Positions 24,461 to 32,468 of a stretch of DNA of 49,298 bases are shown here, piece by piece. Every line of letters starts with the position of its first letter. Position 1 is the first letter of the stretch. The stretch is from Pseudomonadota bacterium (GTDB lineage: Bacteria > Pseudomonadota > Gammaproteobacteria > JAKAQQ01): contig JAKCBQ010000003.1 of assembly GCA_021839245.1 (NCBI GenBank), positions 77,970 to 127,267 on the forward strand. Reading direction: 5' to 3'. The position numbers and the translations under genes were made by a program. Below the pieces are notes generated by a model. The model ran no database searches. It was not told the DNA's origin and worked only from the letters and a program-made list of their open reading frames with translations.

Positions 24461-25318
24461 ATGTACCCCCCCCTGCCCTCTTCCCTCAAAGGACGTGTTC
24501 TTTTTATCACCGGCGCGAGCCGGGGCATCGGACGGGCGATCGCTCTGCGTGCGGCGCGCGACGGGGCAGCGATCGCCGTCGCCGCCAAGACGAGCCGCCC
24601 GCACCCGCGCCTTCCCGGAACGATTCACTCGGTCGCCGCCGAAATCGAGGAGGCCGGGGGACGGGCGCTCCCGATCGAGCTCGACGTCCGCGACGCCGAG
24701 GCCATCGAACGGGCCATGACCCTCACCGCAGAGACCTTCGGTGGCATCGACGTGGTGATCAACAACGCCGGAGCCATTCTCCTGGCGTCGACCCCCGAAT
24801 TGCCTCCGGCCCGTTTCGACCTCATGCACGCGATCAACACACGCGCCCCGTGGCTCTGCGCCCGGGCTGCCCTCCCCTATCTTCGGCGCTCGAGTGCGGG
24901 CCAGATTCTCTGCCTCGCCCCGCCGCCGACCCTCAACCCGTTCTGGTACCGCCACCATCTCGGCTACACCCTTTCCAAAATGGGCATGAGCCTCGTCGTT
25001 CTCGGTCTGGCCGAGGAGCTTCGTTCGAGCGGAATCCGCGTGAACGCGCTCTGGCCACGGACTGTGATCGACACGGCCGCCCTGGCCATGCTCGGCGGCG
25101 CGGTCCGGACCAACGAGTGCCGTCGTCCGGAGATTGCGGCCGACGCCGCCTACTGGATTCTGACCCGTTCGGGCGAAGCGAGCGGCCATTTCTTCCTCGA
25201 CGAAGAGGCCCTGCGCGCCGCCGGTGTGGACGATTTTCGTCGCTACAACGTCGATCCCGAGAGCGAGCGTCTTCTTCCGGACATCTTCCTCGATCCTCCC
25301 GCGACGGAATCGACTTGA
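24461..25318 (+). CDS. Short-chain dehydrogenase/reductase, HSDL2-like
   Basis: This is a 285-residue NAD(P)-dependent SDR. The cofactor loop is TGASRGIGRAIALRAARDGA, followed by VAAKTSRPHPRLPGTIHSVA, a segment characteristic of the HSDL2-like group, then VVINNAGAILL and the active site with Tyr and Lys in YTLSKMGMSLVVLGLAEE. VNALWPRTVIDTAAL and HFFLDEEALRAAGVDDF complete the subgroup pattern. The catalytic Ser position reads LCLAPPPT instead of the usual S; that Ser is replaced by Ala or Pro in this subgroup. The start is ATG 24461; an ATG at 24428 lies within the promoter. Physiological substrate unknown. It precedes the marR operon but has its own promoter. Confidence 0.88.
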   Translation: MYPPLPSSLKGRVLFITGASRGIGRAIALRAARDGAAIAVAAKTSRPHPRLPGTIHSVAAEIEEAGGRALPIELDVRDAEAIERAMTLTAETFGGIDVVINNAGAILLASTPELPPARFDLMHAINTRAPWLCARAALPYLRRSSAGQILCLAPPPTLNPFWYRHHLGYTLSKMGMSLVVLGLAEELRSSGIRVNALWPRTVIDTAALAMLGGAVRTNECRRPEIAADAAYWILTRSGEASGHFFLDEEALRAAGVDDFRRYNVDPESERLLPDIFLDPPATEST

Positions 25319-25351
25319 CACCGCACGCGGGAGACCGACGACCCGCAGCAC

Positions 25352-25384
25352 TTGACGCATTTTTGTTTAAAATATAAAATATTT
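25352..25384 (+). promoter_or_regulatory. Promoter and probable MarR operator of the emrRAB operon
   Basis: TTGACG (25352-25357) and TAAAAT (25375-25380) are separated by exactly 17 bp, the best sigma-70 promoter in the window. A 15-bp palindrome AAATAT-AAA-ATATTT (25370-25384) overlaps the -10 box. This is the size and symmetry bound by MarR-family dimers, so the regulator just downstream probably represses its own operon here. The A+T richness stands out sharply from the surroundings. Confidence 0.72.
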
Positions 25385-25401
25385 GGAGTCCTATCCATTG
25401 A

Positions 25402-25428
25402 CGGGCCCGCCTTCAACAAGCGGGCCCG
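25402..25428 (+). other. GC-rich hairpin in the emrRAB leader
   Basis: The arms CGGGCCCGC and GCGGGCCCG form a perfect 9-bp stem with a 9-nt loop (CTTCAACAA), between the promoter and the marR ATG. No T-run follows, so it is not a typical terminator. It may be an mRNA-stability element. Confidence 0.5.
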
Positions 25429-25455
25429 CGACGCAGAGGAACGATTGAGGACAGC

Positions 25456-25968
25456 ATGAAGACCACAACAAGGGACAGGAGCGACGTTTTCGGCCTCTTG
25501 CTGGCCGATGTCTCCCGGCTGTGGCGTCATCGCCTGAACGCCGAACTCAAACCCCACGGCCTGAACTGCACGCTGCGGCTCCTTCTTCAGGAGCTCAACG
25601 ACGTGCCGGAAGGGCTCATGCAGCGCGAACTGGCCCAGAGGATCGGCATCGAAAGCGCGGCGCTCGTAGGCCTCATCGACACACTCGGCCGCGCCGGCTG
25701 GGTGGTGCGTCAGGTGTCGACCAAAGACCGTCGGCGGAAGACCGTGCTGCTGACACCCGGCGGCCACCAGATCCTGACCCGCACGGAATCGATCGTCAGG
25801 GCACTCCGGCAAGAGATGCTGGCCTCCGCCGAAGACAAGGATCTCGAGATTTGTATCCGCGTCTTCCGGACGATGCTCGAGCCGCGGTTCACCCCTGAGG
25901 CGGCGATCGCGCACAGCGCCCAATCCTCCTCGACAAAGAATGTCGCCCCCGCGACACCGAGACCCTGA
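25456..25968 (+). CDS. MarR family transcriptional regulator
   Basis: This is a 170-residue winged helix-turn-helix regulator. The helix-turn-helix lies around 50-75 (LMQRELAQRIGIESAALVGL), followed by LIDTLGRAGWVVRQVSTKDR and the wing RRRKTVLLTPGG, matching MarR/SlyA family members: ...R...D.R.K.V.LT..G. The dimer-forming helices are at both ends. It precedes emrA and emrB and overlaps emrA by 29 nt, so it is the local repressor of a drug-efflux operon, like EmrR (MprA). The palindrome over the -10 box upstream is the probable operator. The ligand is unknown. Confidence 0.88.
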   Translation: MKTTTRDRSDVFGLLLADVSRLWRHRLNAELKPHGLNCTLRLLLQELNDVPEGLMQRELAQRIGIESAALVGLIDTLGRAGWVVRQVSTKDRRRKTVLLTPGGHQILTRTESIVRALRQEMLASAEDKDLEICIRVFRTMLEPRFTPEAAIAHSAQSSSTKNVAPATPRP

Positions 25969-26995
25969 GCCCGTGCGCAAAAACGTTCTTCGCTGGTCGA
26001 TCGTCGGCGCCTTCCTCCTGATCCTTGCGGGAGGCGGCTACTGGTACTACCGCACCACCGTCCTCTACCCCTCCACCGAAGACGCCTACGTAGGTGCGCA
26101 TTCGGTGGCCCCCGCCCCCGAGGTCCCCGGTCGGGTGGTCGCCGTCTTTGTGCACAATCACGAAGCGGTGCGTCGCGGCGCCCTTCTGTTCACGCTCGAC
26201 CCCACGCCGTACCGCATCGCCGTCGCGGCCGCACAGGCCGCCCTGGCGCGCGCACAAAGCCTCGTCGGGACCGAGGAGGCCCGGGTGCGGGCGGCGCAAT
26301 CCGCGCTCACCTTGGCGCGGGCCACGCAGGCCAACGCCGCCCTCCAGTACCGGCGCGCCGCCCGGCTCCTCAAGAGCGGCGACGTCACCCGCTCGCGCTA
26401 CGACGACGCACGTACCGCCCTCGCCGTCGCCCGCGCCCGCGTCGCCCTGGCCCGGGCCAATCTCCGTGCCGCTCTCCAGCAGCTCGTCGCGCCGATCCCC
26501 CGCAATCCCCTCTGGCGCGAAGCCCAGGCCGCTCTGGCCCGCGCGCGCTGGCGTTTCGCGCAGACCGATGTTCACGCCGGATGCACCGGCATCGTGACCG
26601 GCCTCGCGCTGCGCGCGGGCGACGTTCTCGCCGCCGGTGAGTCTCCTTTCGACATCGTCTGCACCCGCCGGTGGTGGGTCACGGCCAACTACAAGGAAAC
26701 GGACCTCGAACGGATCCGTCCGGGCCAACCGGCACGGGTGCACGTCGATATGTACCCGGGCGTCCTCTTTCGAGGCCGCGTGGTGAGCATCGCCCCCGCG
26801 GCGGGGACGGCCTTTTCTCTCCTCCCGCCGGAGAACGCCACGGGCAACTGGGTCAAGGTCACACAGCGCGTTCCGGTCCGCGTGCTCCTCACCGGGATTC
26901 CGCACGGCTACCGCCTGCGCATCGGCACATCGGCGCGCGTGACGGTGAACACCGTCGTCTCCTCACAGCACCGTGAGGCTTCCCCGCGGCGATGA
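25940..26995 (+). CDS. emrA: EmrA-type membrane fusion protein (HlyD family)
   Basis: This periplasmic adaptor links an inner-membrane drug pump to an outer-membrane channel. The 351-residue protein has one N-terminal membrane helix (WSIVGAFLLILAGGGYWYY), then PSTEDAYVGAHSVAPAPEVP, where family members read T.DAYV.....V...V.G, and a biotinyl-lipoyl half-motif GRVVAVFVHNHEAVRRGALL. A long alanine- and arginine-rich coiled-coil follows (about 85-185), then the second half TGIVTGLALRAGDVLAAGES and WVTANYKETDLERIRPGQPA, typical of EmrA. The ATG at 25940 overlaps marR; a GTG at 25973 is an alternative. It is coupled to emrB as ATGA. No TolC-type gene is nearby. Confidence 0.93.
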   Translation: MSPPRHRDPEPVRKNVLRWSIVGAFLLILAGGGYWYYRTTVLYPSTEDAYVGAHSVAPAPEVPGRVVAVFVHNHEAVRRGALLFTLDPTPYRIAVAAAQAALARAQSLVGTEEARVRAAQSALTLARATQANAALQYRRAARLLKSGDVTRSRYDDARTALAVARARVALARANLRAALQQLVAPIPRNPLWREAQAALARARWRFAQTDVHAGCTGIVTGLALRAGDVLAAGESPFDIVCTRRWWVTANYKETDLERIRPGQPARVHVDMYPGVLFRGRVVSIAPAAGTAFSLLPPENATGNWVKVTQRVPVRVLLTGIPHGYRLRIGTSARVTVNTVVSSQHREASPRR

Positions 26996-28554
26996 GCGCC
27001 GCTCCTCCATCCTCGACTCCGCCCGCACCCGCCCCGCCCGCCTCCCGCGGGCTCATCGTCTTCGCGGTCATGGCCGCCACGATCATGCAGGTGATCGACA
27101 TCACCATTGTGAACGTGGCGCTGCCCAAGATGCAGGGGGCGCTCTCGGCCACGACCGATCAGATCACCTGGGTGCTCACGAGTTATCTCGTCGCCTCGGC
27201 CATCTTGATGCCGCTCACGGGGTTCATCACCGACCGTCTCGGCCAGAAACGCTACCTGCTCCTGAGCATCGGCGGCTTCGTGGCCTCCTCGGCGCTCTGC
27301 GGCATGGCGACGAGCCTGACCGAAATGGTCCTCTTCCGTCTCCTGCAGGGTGTGTTCGGTGCCTCGCTGAGCCCACTCTCGCAGTCGATCCTGGTGCAGA
27401 CGTTCCCGCCCGAGAAGCGGGGACGCGCGATGGCCATCTGGGGCATCGGCGTCACGGCCGGACCGATTCTCGGGCCGACGCTCGGCGGCTGGCTCACCCA
27501 GGTCCTCTCCTGGCGCTGGGATTTTTATGTCAACCTTCCAGTCGGCCTCCTCGCATTTTTCCTCGCGGCGATCGCCGTCCCCGAGACCCCGCGCCGGAAC
27601 CGGCGCATGGACTGGTTTGGCCTCGCGTTCCTGGCGCTCGCCATCGCCGCGCTTCAGGTCCTCCTCGACCGGGGCAACACCGACGACTGGTTCGCGTCCA
27701 ACACCATCCGCATCCTGGCGTTCCTGTCCTTTGCCGGTCTTCTTTGTTTCCTCGTCCACGGCCTGGGGCGCAAGGGCAAGGAGAGCATCTTCGATCTCAG
27801 CCTCTTCCGCGACCGCAACTTCGCCAGCGCATGCCTTCTCATCGCCGTGATGGGTCTCGGCATGTACGGGACGCTCGTCCTTCAACCCGAACTTCTCGAA
27901 AGCTTGCTCAACTACCCCGTTCTCACGACCGGGCTCGTCATGGCCCCGCGTGGCTTTGCCAGCATGCTCGGCATGTTCCTCGTGGGCCGTCTCATCAACC
28001 GCGTCGACGCGCGCCTTCTGGTCTTCATTGGCCTCGTGCTCTCGAGCATCGGCAGCTTCGCCATGGCCGAATACAACCTCGACATCAACATGTTCTGGGT
28101 GATCTGGCCGATTCTTCTCCAGGGGGTGGGACTCGGCATGATCTTCGTGCCGCTCGCCACGATCGCCTACTCCACACTGCCCGTGCGGCAATCGGCCGAG
28201 GCGGCCGGGATGTTCAACCTTCTCCGCACCATCGGCTCGTCGATCGGCATCTCGATCGTCACCACCCTCTTCACCGAGGAGTCCCAGGTCAACTGGAACG
28301 TGTTGGGCGGGCGCATGAATCCGAGCAATCCCGCGTTCCAGCACTACCTCGCCGCCGTGGGCCTTCCCAAACTCAATCTCCTGGGCGCCCAGCTCATGGG
28401 TGGGCTCCTCGGTCAACAGTCGGCGATGATCGCTTTCGTGGACTGCTTCGTCTTCATCGGCTGGAGCTTCATCTTCATGATTCCCCTCCTCTTGATCGTC
28501 AAGACCCCCAAGAGATACGGCACGGCGAGCGTCGCCGCCGCTCTCTCGGATTAG
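26992..28554 (+). CDS. emrB: DHA2 family multidrug efflux transporter (EmrB-like)
   Basis: This 520-residue inner-membrane proton-driven exporter belongs to the 14-helix DHA2 branch of the major facilitator superfamily. Signatures are FAVMAATIMQVIDITIVNVA in helix 1, 'TWVLTSYLVASAILMPLTGFITDRLG' with the R-LG motif A, QSILVQTFPPEKRGRAMAIW, and motif C-like 'GIGVTAGPILGPTLGGWLT'. WRWDFYVNLPVG and the C-terminal helix GWSFIFMIPLLLIVKTPKRY match EmrB. With EmrA and an outer-membrane factor it would expel hydrophobic toxins such as uncouplers. It starts at ATG 26992, overlapping the emrA stop. Confidence 0.96.
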   Translation: MSAAPPSSTPPAPAPPASRGLIVFAVMAATIMQVIDITIVNVALPKMQGALSATTDQITWVLTSYLVASAILMPLTGFITDRLGQKRYLLLSIGGFVASSALCGMATSLTEMVLFRLLQGVFGASLSPLSQSILVQTFPPEKRGRAMAIWGIGVTAGPILGPTLGGWLTQVLSWRWDFYVNLPVGLLAFFLAAIAVPETPRRNRRMDWFGLAFLALAIAALQVLLDRGNTDDWFASNTIRILAFLSFAGLLCFLVHGLGRKGKESIFDLSLFRDRNFASACLLIAVMGLGMYGTLVLQPELLESLLNYPVLTTGLVMAPRGFASMLGMFLVGRLINRVDARLLVFIGLVLSSIGSFAMAEYNLDINMFWVIWPILLQGVGLGMIFVPLATIAYSTLPVRQSAEAAGMFNLLRTIGSSIGISIVTTLFTEESQVNWNVLGGRMNPSNPAFQHYLAAVGLPKLNLLGAQLMGGLLGQQSAMIAFVDCFVFIGWSFIFMIPLLLIVKTPKRYGTASVAAALSD

Positions 28555-28613
28555 ACACCCCGCCCCGGGCGCCGCGGAGAGCCGACCCGCCCGCACACGC
28601 CCGAGGCTCCGCG

Positions 28614-29678
28614 CTAAGGCGCGCGGGCCACAAGAACCAGGGATTCGCCGACCGTCGGGTCGCCGCGGGCGTCGCGGAGCGCGCGCCGCGCGGCGCGGCG
28701 CGCCTCTCTGTCGAGCGCGGGTTTGTGTCCGCGCACCCCGAGACGGACCGCGAGACTGTGGCGGAACATCTCGCCCGCGTCGAGCGGAGGCGGCAAGAAG
28801 CGGACGTCGTCGAACCCGGCTTTGAGACACGCCACGCGCAACGCTTCGGGGGTGAAGAGCGTGAGGTGACGCGGCGGTTCGAGCCCCCGCCAGTCCCGGC
28901 CCCAGAACGCGTGTCCGTGCCCGGAAAGATTGGGCGTCTGAACCCACAGCCGCCCCCCGGACCGGAGAAGCGTGCGGCAATGGACCAGAAACGCCAAGGG
29001 GTCGTGGACGTGCTCGATCACGTGACAAGCGGTCAGCTGCTCGAAGCGCGCCGCCTGCAAGTCGGAGTGCGGGAGCCCCCCGTGGTGGACGCGCCAACCG
29101 CCACCGCGGGCGACCTCCACCGCCCGGGGATCGGGCTCAACCCCCTCGGGTTCGTAGCCGAGAAGGGCGGCGATCCCGAGGAACGAGCCGTTCCCGCAGC
29201 CGACGTCGAGAAGAGGCACTCCCGGAGACGAGGGCGGCGGGAGGTGGCGCACGAGATCGTCGAGACGCCTTTGCCCACGGAGGGTCAGAAGACGCCGCGC
29301 CACGACGCCCGGCCAGGCCGGAGCGAGACGGTGGCCGAGACTTGTGTTGAGAAACCCCCGTGCCCGTCGTTCCTTCAGAGCACGAAACGGCCCGTGGCGA
29401 ACAAGGCCGGCCGGCCGCGCGGAGCGCTCGTGCGTCTGATAACGGACGTAGGCGCGGCCGATGCTCTCCCGCGTGGGGCGGGGGTCGAGCCACGCCGCCG
29501 TGCAGGACGCACAGGACCAGAGCGTCCAGCGCCCCGCAACCCCGTAGAGACGATCTTCGAGCTCGGTGTGAAGCGGTGCGCGCCGCCCGCCGCCGCACAG
29601 GGGGCAGGTCTCTTGACTCTCGAGCTCGCCCGACGCCCATCCCGCGTGCAACGGAGTCGCAGTGCCTTCCAAGGACAC
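28614..29678 (-). CDS. Class I SAM-dependent methyltransferase with N-terminal zinc ribbon-like segment
   Basis: This 354-residue methyltransferase has an unknown substrate. An N-terminal segment with CPLCGG and CASC resembles the zinc-binding start of sugar methyltransferases (putative zinc-binding domain), followed by LDPRPTRESIGRAYVRYQTH. The SAM site is LLDVGCGNGSFLGIAALLGY, then GVEPDPRAVEVARGGG, and the post-I region is LTACHVIEHVHDPLAFLVHC followed by GRLWVQTPNLSGHG and GLEPPRHLTLFTPEALR. This order matches the family acting on nucleotide sugars or cell-surface glycan biosynthesis. The start is GTG 29678, with TATACT on the minus strand at 29714-29709 as a likely -10. It is convergent with emrB. 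Confidence 0.82.
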   Translation of the reverse strand: MSLEGTATPLHAGWASGELESQETCPLCGGGRRAPLHTELEDRLYGVAGRWTLWSCASCTAAWLDPRPTRESIGRAYVRYQTHERSARPAGLVRHGPFRALKERRARGFLNTSLGHRLAPAWPGVVARRLLTLRGQRRLDDLVRHLPPPSSPGVPLLDVGCGNGSFLGIAALLGYEPEGVEPDPRAVEVARGGGWRVHHGGLPHSDLQAARFEQLTACHVIEHVHDPLAFLVHCRTLLRSGGRLWVQTPNLSGHGHAFWGRDWRGLEPPRHLTLFTPEALRVACLKAGFDDVRFLPPPLDAGEMFRHSLAVRLGVRGHKPALDREARRAARRALRDARGDPTVGESLVLVARAP

Positions 29679-29790
29679 AAAGTTACCCGGGCTGTGTTCG
29701 CAGGATCAAGTATAGGCCACCAGCGCCCGCCCGACTTCAAGGCGACGGGCTGTTCCTGTCAGCGTCGACGGAAGGGGACCGCCCTCCCTC

Positions 29791-29796
29791 TATAAT
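29791..29796 (+). promoter_or_regulatory. -10 box of the uspA-MAPEG operon
   Basis: A perfect TATAAT followed by GAGCGCGCC, about 30 bp before the uspA ATG. No -35 hexamer matches well. The divergent methyltransferase promoter lies in the same 148-bp gap. Confidence 0.55.
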
Positions 29797-29826
29797 GAGC
29801 GCGCCTTCGCCCGTGCCGTGTCCCGG

Positions 29827-30306
29827 ATGGCCCGCTACCGCAAGATCCTTCTGGCGTACGACGGAACCGCCGAAAGTGCCCTCGCACTTCGTGAAGGCGC
29901 CGAGCTCGCCGCCCTGAGTGGGGCTCGGACCTATCTCCTGGCCGTCTTCAACATCCCTCCGACGCTCGAGGGTGTCGAAGGCATGGGTGGGGGAAGTCTG
30001 GTCTCGACGGAACTCAAGCGCGTCGAAGCGGTTCTCGAGGAGGGGGTCCGCTACCTCAAGGACCGGGGCCTCGAGACCGAAGGCCATCTCGTTCGGGGGC
30101 TCCCCCCCGAGGAGATCGTCCGGGCGGCCGAAAACTTCGGCGCCGACCTCGTGATTCTCGGCTACCACCGGCGCAAAGGCCTGGCCAAGTGGTGGCATGC
30201 GCCCACCTCGGCCCTCATCATCGACCGCCTGCCCTGCAGTCTCCTCGTGACGATCGTCCGGGGGGAACTCACCGAGCCCCCCGTCACCGAGTCGTCCGCT
30301 CCATGA
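29827..30306 (+). CDS. Universal stress protein family protein
   Basis: This 159-residue cytoplasmic UspA-fold protein begins RYRKILLAYDGTAESALALR, where family members read ..ILVAVDGS..S..AL, and ends GADLVILGYHRRKGLAKWWH then IIDRLPCSLLVTI. The ATP-binding signature G-2x-G-9x-G-S/T is altered: the stretch after GLAKWW reads HAPTS where nucleotide-binding members have GS. This suggests the non-ATP-binding UspA type. An upstream GTG at 29818 would add three residues. It overlaps the MAPEG gene as ATGA. Confidence 0.88.
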   Translation: MARYRKILLAYDGTAESALALREGAELAALSGARTYLLAVFNIPPTLEGVEGMGGGSLVSTELKRVEAVLEEGVRYLKDRGLETEGHLVRGLPPEEIVRAAENFGADLVILGYHRRKGLAKWWHAPTSALIIDRLPCSLLVTIVRGELTEPPVTESSAP

Positions 30307-30728
30307 ATCAATTCAGTTTCTTTCCGCTCATGCCCGCGCTCGTGATCACCGGTTTCTACGCGGCTGTTCTGGCCCTTCTGATGCTGGTCCTCGCGTTTCG
30401 TGTGGTCTGGCTTCGCCGGCGGCACCGTGTCGGCCTCGGGAGCGGAGGACACGAGGATCTCCACCGCGCCATCCGCGCCCACGGCAACGCCACGGAATAC
30501 ATCCCGCTCGGCCTGATCCTCCTCACGCTCGACGCTCTCGCGGGAAGCCCGGTCCTCGCCGTGGAAATTGCCGGGGCGCTCCTCTTCCTCGGGCGGCTCG
30601 CCCACGCCTTCGGTCTCTCACACAGCAGTGGAGCCAGTCCCGGCCGTTTCGTGGGCACCCTGAGCACGTGGCTGAGTTATCTCCTGATGACGGGACTTCT
30701 CCTCGTCGCCGTCTACACCCGCGGCTGA
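30303..30728 (+). CDS. MAPEG family membrane protein
   Basis: A 141-residue integral membrane protein of the MAPEG (microsomal glutathione S-transferase-like) family. Four hydrophobic segments are visible, the first at about 10-31. The signature AIRAHGNATEYIPLGLILLT matches the family's R....N..E.IP. core, and GRLAHAFGLSHSSGASPGRF then VGTLSTWLSYLLMTGLLLVA completes it. Family members conjugate glutathione or reduce peroxides. It is coupled to the stress protein by a 4-nt overlap, so the pair may respond together. Its stop codon sits in the loop of a hairpin. Confidence 0.9.
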   Translation: MNQFSFFPLMPALVITGFYAAVLALLMLVLAFRVVWLRRRHRVGLGSGGHEDLHRAIRAHGNATEYIPLGLILLTLDALAGSPVLAVEIAGALLFLGRLAHAFGLSHSSGASPGRFVGTLSTWLSYLLMTGLLLVAVYTRG

Positions 30729-30736
30729 GCCGCGGG
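30718..30736 (+). other. Perfect hairpin across the MAPEG stop codon
   Basis: CCCGCGGC-TGA-GCCGCGGG forms an 8-bp stem; the 3-nt loop is the stop codon. There is no following T-run. It might mark the 3' end of the transcript or aid mRNA stability. The remaining 217 bp before mlaB hold several GC-rich repeats but no gene I can support. Confidence 0.5.
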
Positions 30737-30953
30737 AAACCGGCTGAGGACAAGCGCATCGAGGCCGGGACACGGTCGTCTCGGGGGGTTTCGCCACTTC
30801 CCGGTCTTGCGGCGCTGGCCGAAGCGCCCAAGAGAACCGCTTGCACACTCGGGAACCACAACGCTTCGGCGGAAGCCGACGTCAAGCACCCGGGCGCCGA
30901 GGAGGTTCCAACCTGGGCGCCGAAACTCGAGAGGAGGCCTGCGGCACCCGCTC

Positions 30954-31283
30954 TCAGTTTGGCCCGGGAGCCTCCCCGAAAAGATCGCCGATCCCCGAAA
31001 GACGGGCGAGGGCCGCGAGCGCCGGAGGGGCGCCCAGGTAAACGAGACGGAGACCACGCGTGCGGGCCCATCCTTTCCAGGCGACCAGGGTGGCCAAGGC
31101 GGCGGAGTCGACGCGCTCGAGCCCCGAGAGATCGAGGCGGAGGTCCGAGGGGTGCGGACGGGACGCCCAGAGCTTGCGCCCCGCCTCGAACACCGCGGGG
31201 GCCGAAGCACTATCGAGAACACCGGCGAGGGTGTCGACGCCGTCCTCACGCCGGCGGAAGACCGCCGCCACCTCTGCCCTCAC
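30954..31283 (-). CDS. mlaB: MlaB-like STAS domain protein
   Basis: This is the cytoplasmic STAS-domain subunit of the MlaFEDB ABC transporter, which moves phospholipids between the outer and inner membranes. The 109-residue length is right, and LRLDLSGLERVDSAALATLV contains the STAS D-L-S-G....DS.GL pattern with the conserved Ser; WKGWARTRGLRLVYLGAPPA follows. The start is GTG 31283, overlapping the mlaC stop (GTGA). It is the last gene of the unit. Confidence 0.87.
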   Translation of the reverse strand: MRAEVAAVFRRREDGVDTLAGVLDSASAPAVFEAGRKLWASRPHPSDLRLDLSGLERVDSAALATLVAWKGWARTRGLRLVYLGAPPALAALARLSGIGDLFGEAPGPN

Positions 31284-31966
31284 CGCCCGCCCCCGGAAGC
31301 GGCGTGGGGTAACACGACCGGAACGGCGTGTTCCTTGCGGAGCTTGGCCTCAAGCTGCGTCACCAGCGCAGGAAGGCCACCGGACGCCAGGATCGGGGCA
31401 AACTGCTGCCGGTAGCTCATCACGTACGACACGCCCTCGACGCTCACGTCGAAGAGCTTCCAACCTTCGGCGGTACGCACCATCGAGTAGTTGACGGCCA
31501 CCTCCTTGCCGGAGGGTTGGTAGACGTGCGTGCGCACGAGCGCGTAGTGCGCGGTCCGCCGGCCGCGGTAGGGAATCACCACCACGTGCCCGCCGTGGTA
31601 ATCGCGCAACGCGTCGGCGAGCTGGTTCACGAGATAGACCATGAAGACGTGATCGAATTTCGCGCGCGCGGCGGGCGTGGACGAACGCGCGTAGCGCCCG
31701 AGCACGTAGTCCCCGGTGAGCGGAATGTCGAAATAGGGAAGCACGATCCGCTCAAGGGCGAGCACGGTGTGATCAAACCCGGGTCCGCGGAGTGCGTGGG
31801 TGTGGTACGCACGGTTGAGCACAGCAAGAACGCTCTGCGACTGGCGGCGGACGAGAGCGCTCGGCGAGGTCGGTTGAGGCGGCGCGGCACGAGCGACCGC
31901 GAGCGACGCGACCGTGACGACGGAAAGCGCGAATGGGAGGCCGACGCGGGCAAAGGCACGACGCAT
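31280..31966 (-). CDS. mlaC: MlaC phospholipid-binding protein
   Basis: This periplasmic shuttle carries phospholipid between the outer-membrane MlaA complex and the MlaFEDB transporter. The 228-residue precursor has a signal peptide (LPFALSVVTVASLAVARA-A) and the Tol_Tol_Ttg2 pattern: LPYFDIPLTGDYVLGRYARS near the middle, where family members read PYFDF.RM....LG..W, then FDHVFMVYLVNQLADALRDY and KEVAVNYSMVRTAEGWKLFD VSVEGVSYVMSYR in the C-terminal half. ATG 31966 lies 1 bp after the mlaD stop. Confidence 0.94.
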   Translation of the reverse strand: MRRAFARVGLPFALSVVTVASLAVARAAPPQPTSPSALVRRQSQSVLAVLNRAYHTHALRGPGFDHTVLALERIVLPYFDIPLTGDYVLGRYARSSTPAARAKFDHVFMVYLVNQLADALRDYHGGHVVVIPYRGRRTAHYALVRTHVYQPSGKEVAVNYSMVRTAEGWKLFDVSVEGVSYVMSYRQQFAPILASGGLPALVTQLEAKLRKEHAVPVVLPHAASGGGR

Positions 31967-31967
31967 G

Positions 31968-32441
31968 TCAGGATCCTCCTTTCTTGGTGGGCTGGTTGGC
32001 GAGGAATTTCCCGATCAGTTTCTCGAGAATGACCGCCGACTGGGTGAAATGGATCGTGCTGCCCTGGTGGAGATAGGTGGGCGCTCCGCCGGGGCTCAAC
32101 CCGATGTACTGCTCGCCCAGCACTCCCTGGGTCAGGATCGACGCCGTGGAATCGCTGGGAATACGGTCGTCGCGTTTCGAGATCGTCAGGTGCGCGCACG
32201 CCTCGTAGCGCTTGAAACTGTAGTCGATCGCGGTCACCCGGCCCACCGTCACCCCACCGATGCGCACCGGTGCACCCACGTGAAGGCCGCCGACGTTGCC
32301 AAAGCAGGCACGAACCGTGTAGGTCCCCGCCCCACCGACGCTCTTGTAGTTGGTGGCCTCTGTGGCCAAGTAGAAGAGCGCGGCGATCCCGAGGAGGAGA
32401 AAGATGCCGGTCGTAAACTCGAGCGTGCGGTTGGGTCGCAT
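31968..32441 (-). CDS. mlaD: MlaD, MCE-domain subunit of lipid transporter
   Basis: This inner-membrane protein has a single N-terminal helix (FTTGIFLLLGIAALFYLA) and an MCE domain that forms a hexameric ring on MlaE. Visible MCE features are YTVRACFGNVGGLHVGAPVR then IGGVTVGRVTAIDY, and the C-terminal ILTQGVLGEQYIGLSPGG, with the family's L..G.LGE.YI.L.PG motif. The 157-residue length matches E. coli-type MlaD. It lies between mlaE and mlaC. Confidence 0.96.
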   Translation of the reverse strand: MRPNRTLEFTTGIFLLLGIAALFYLATEATNYKSVGGAGTYTVRACFGNVGGLHVGAPVRIGGVTVGRVTAIDYSFKRYEACAHLTISKRDDRIPSDSTASILTQGVLGEQYIGLSPGGAPTYLHQGSTIHFTQSAVILEKLIGKFLANQPTKKGGS

Positions 32442-32468
32442 CGGGAGGACTCCGGAGCCGACGTCGGC

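Noticed and set aside
28555-28613. Bidirectional terminator between emrB and the methyltransferase
   Set aside because: There are GCGGAG and CTCCGC arms but pairing is imperfect and no T-run follows on either strand; not strong enough to list.
26908-29097. 729-residue minus-strand frame antisense to emrB
   Set aside because: Very rich in Glu, Asp, Arg and His with no domain; it mirrors emrB codon usage on the opposite strand.
26973-29795. 940-residue plus-strand frame over emrB and the methyltransferase
   Set aside because: It has no recognisable motif, is out of frame with emrB and antisense to the methyltransferase, and its composition is that of a shadow frame.
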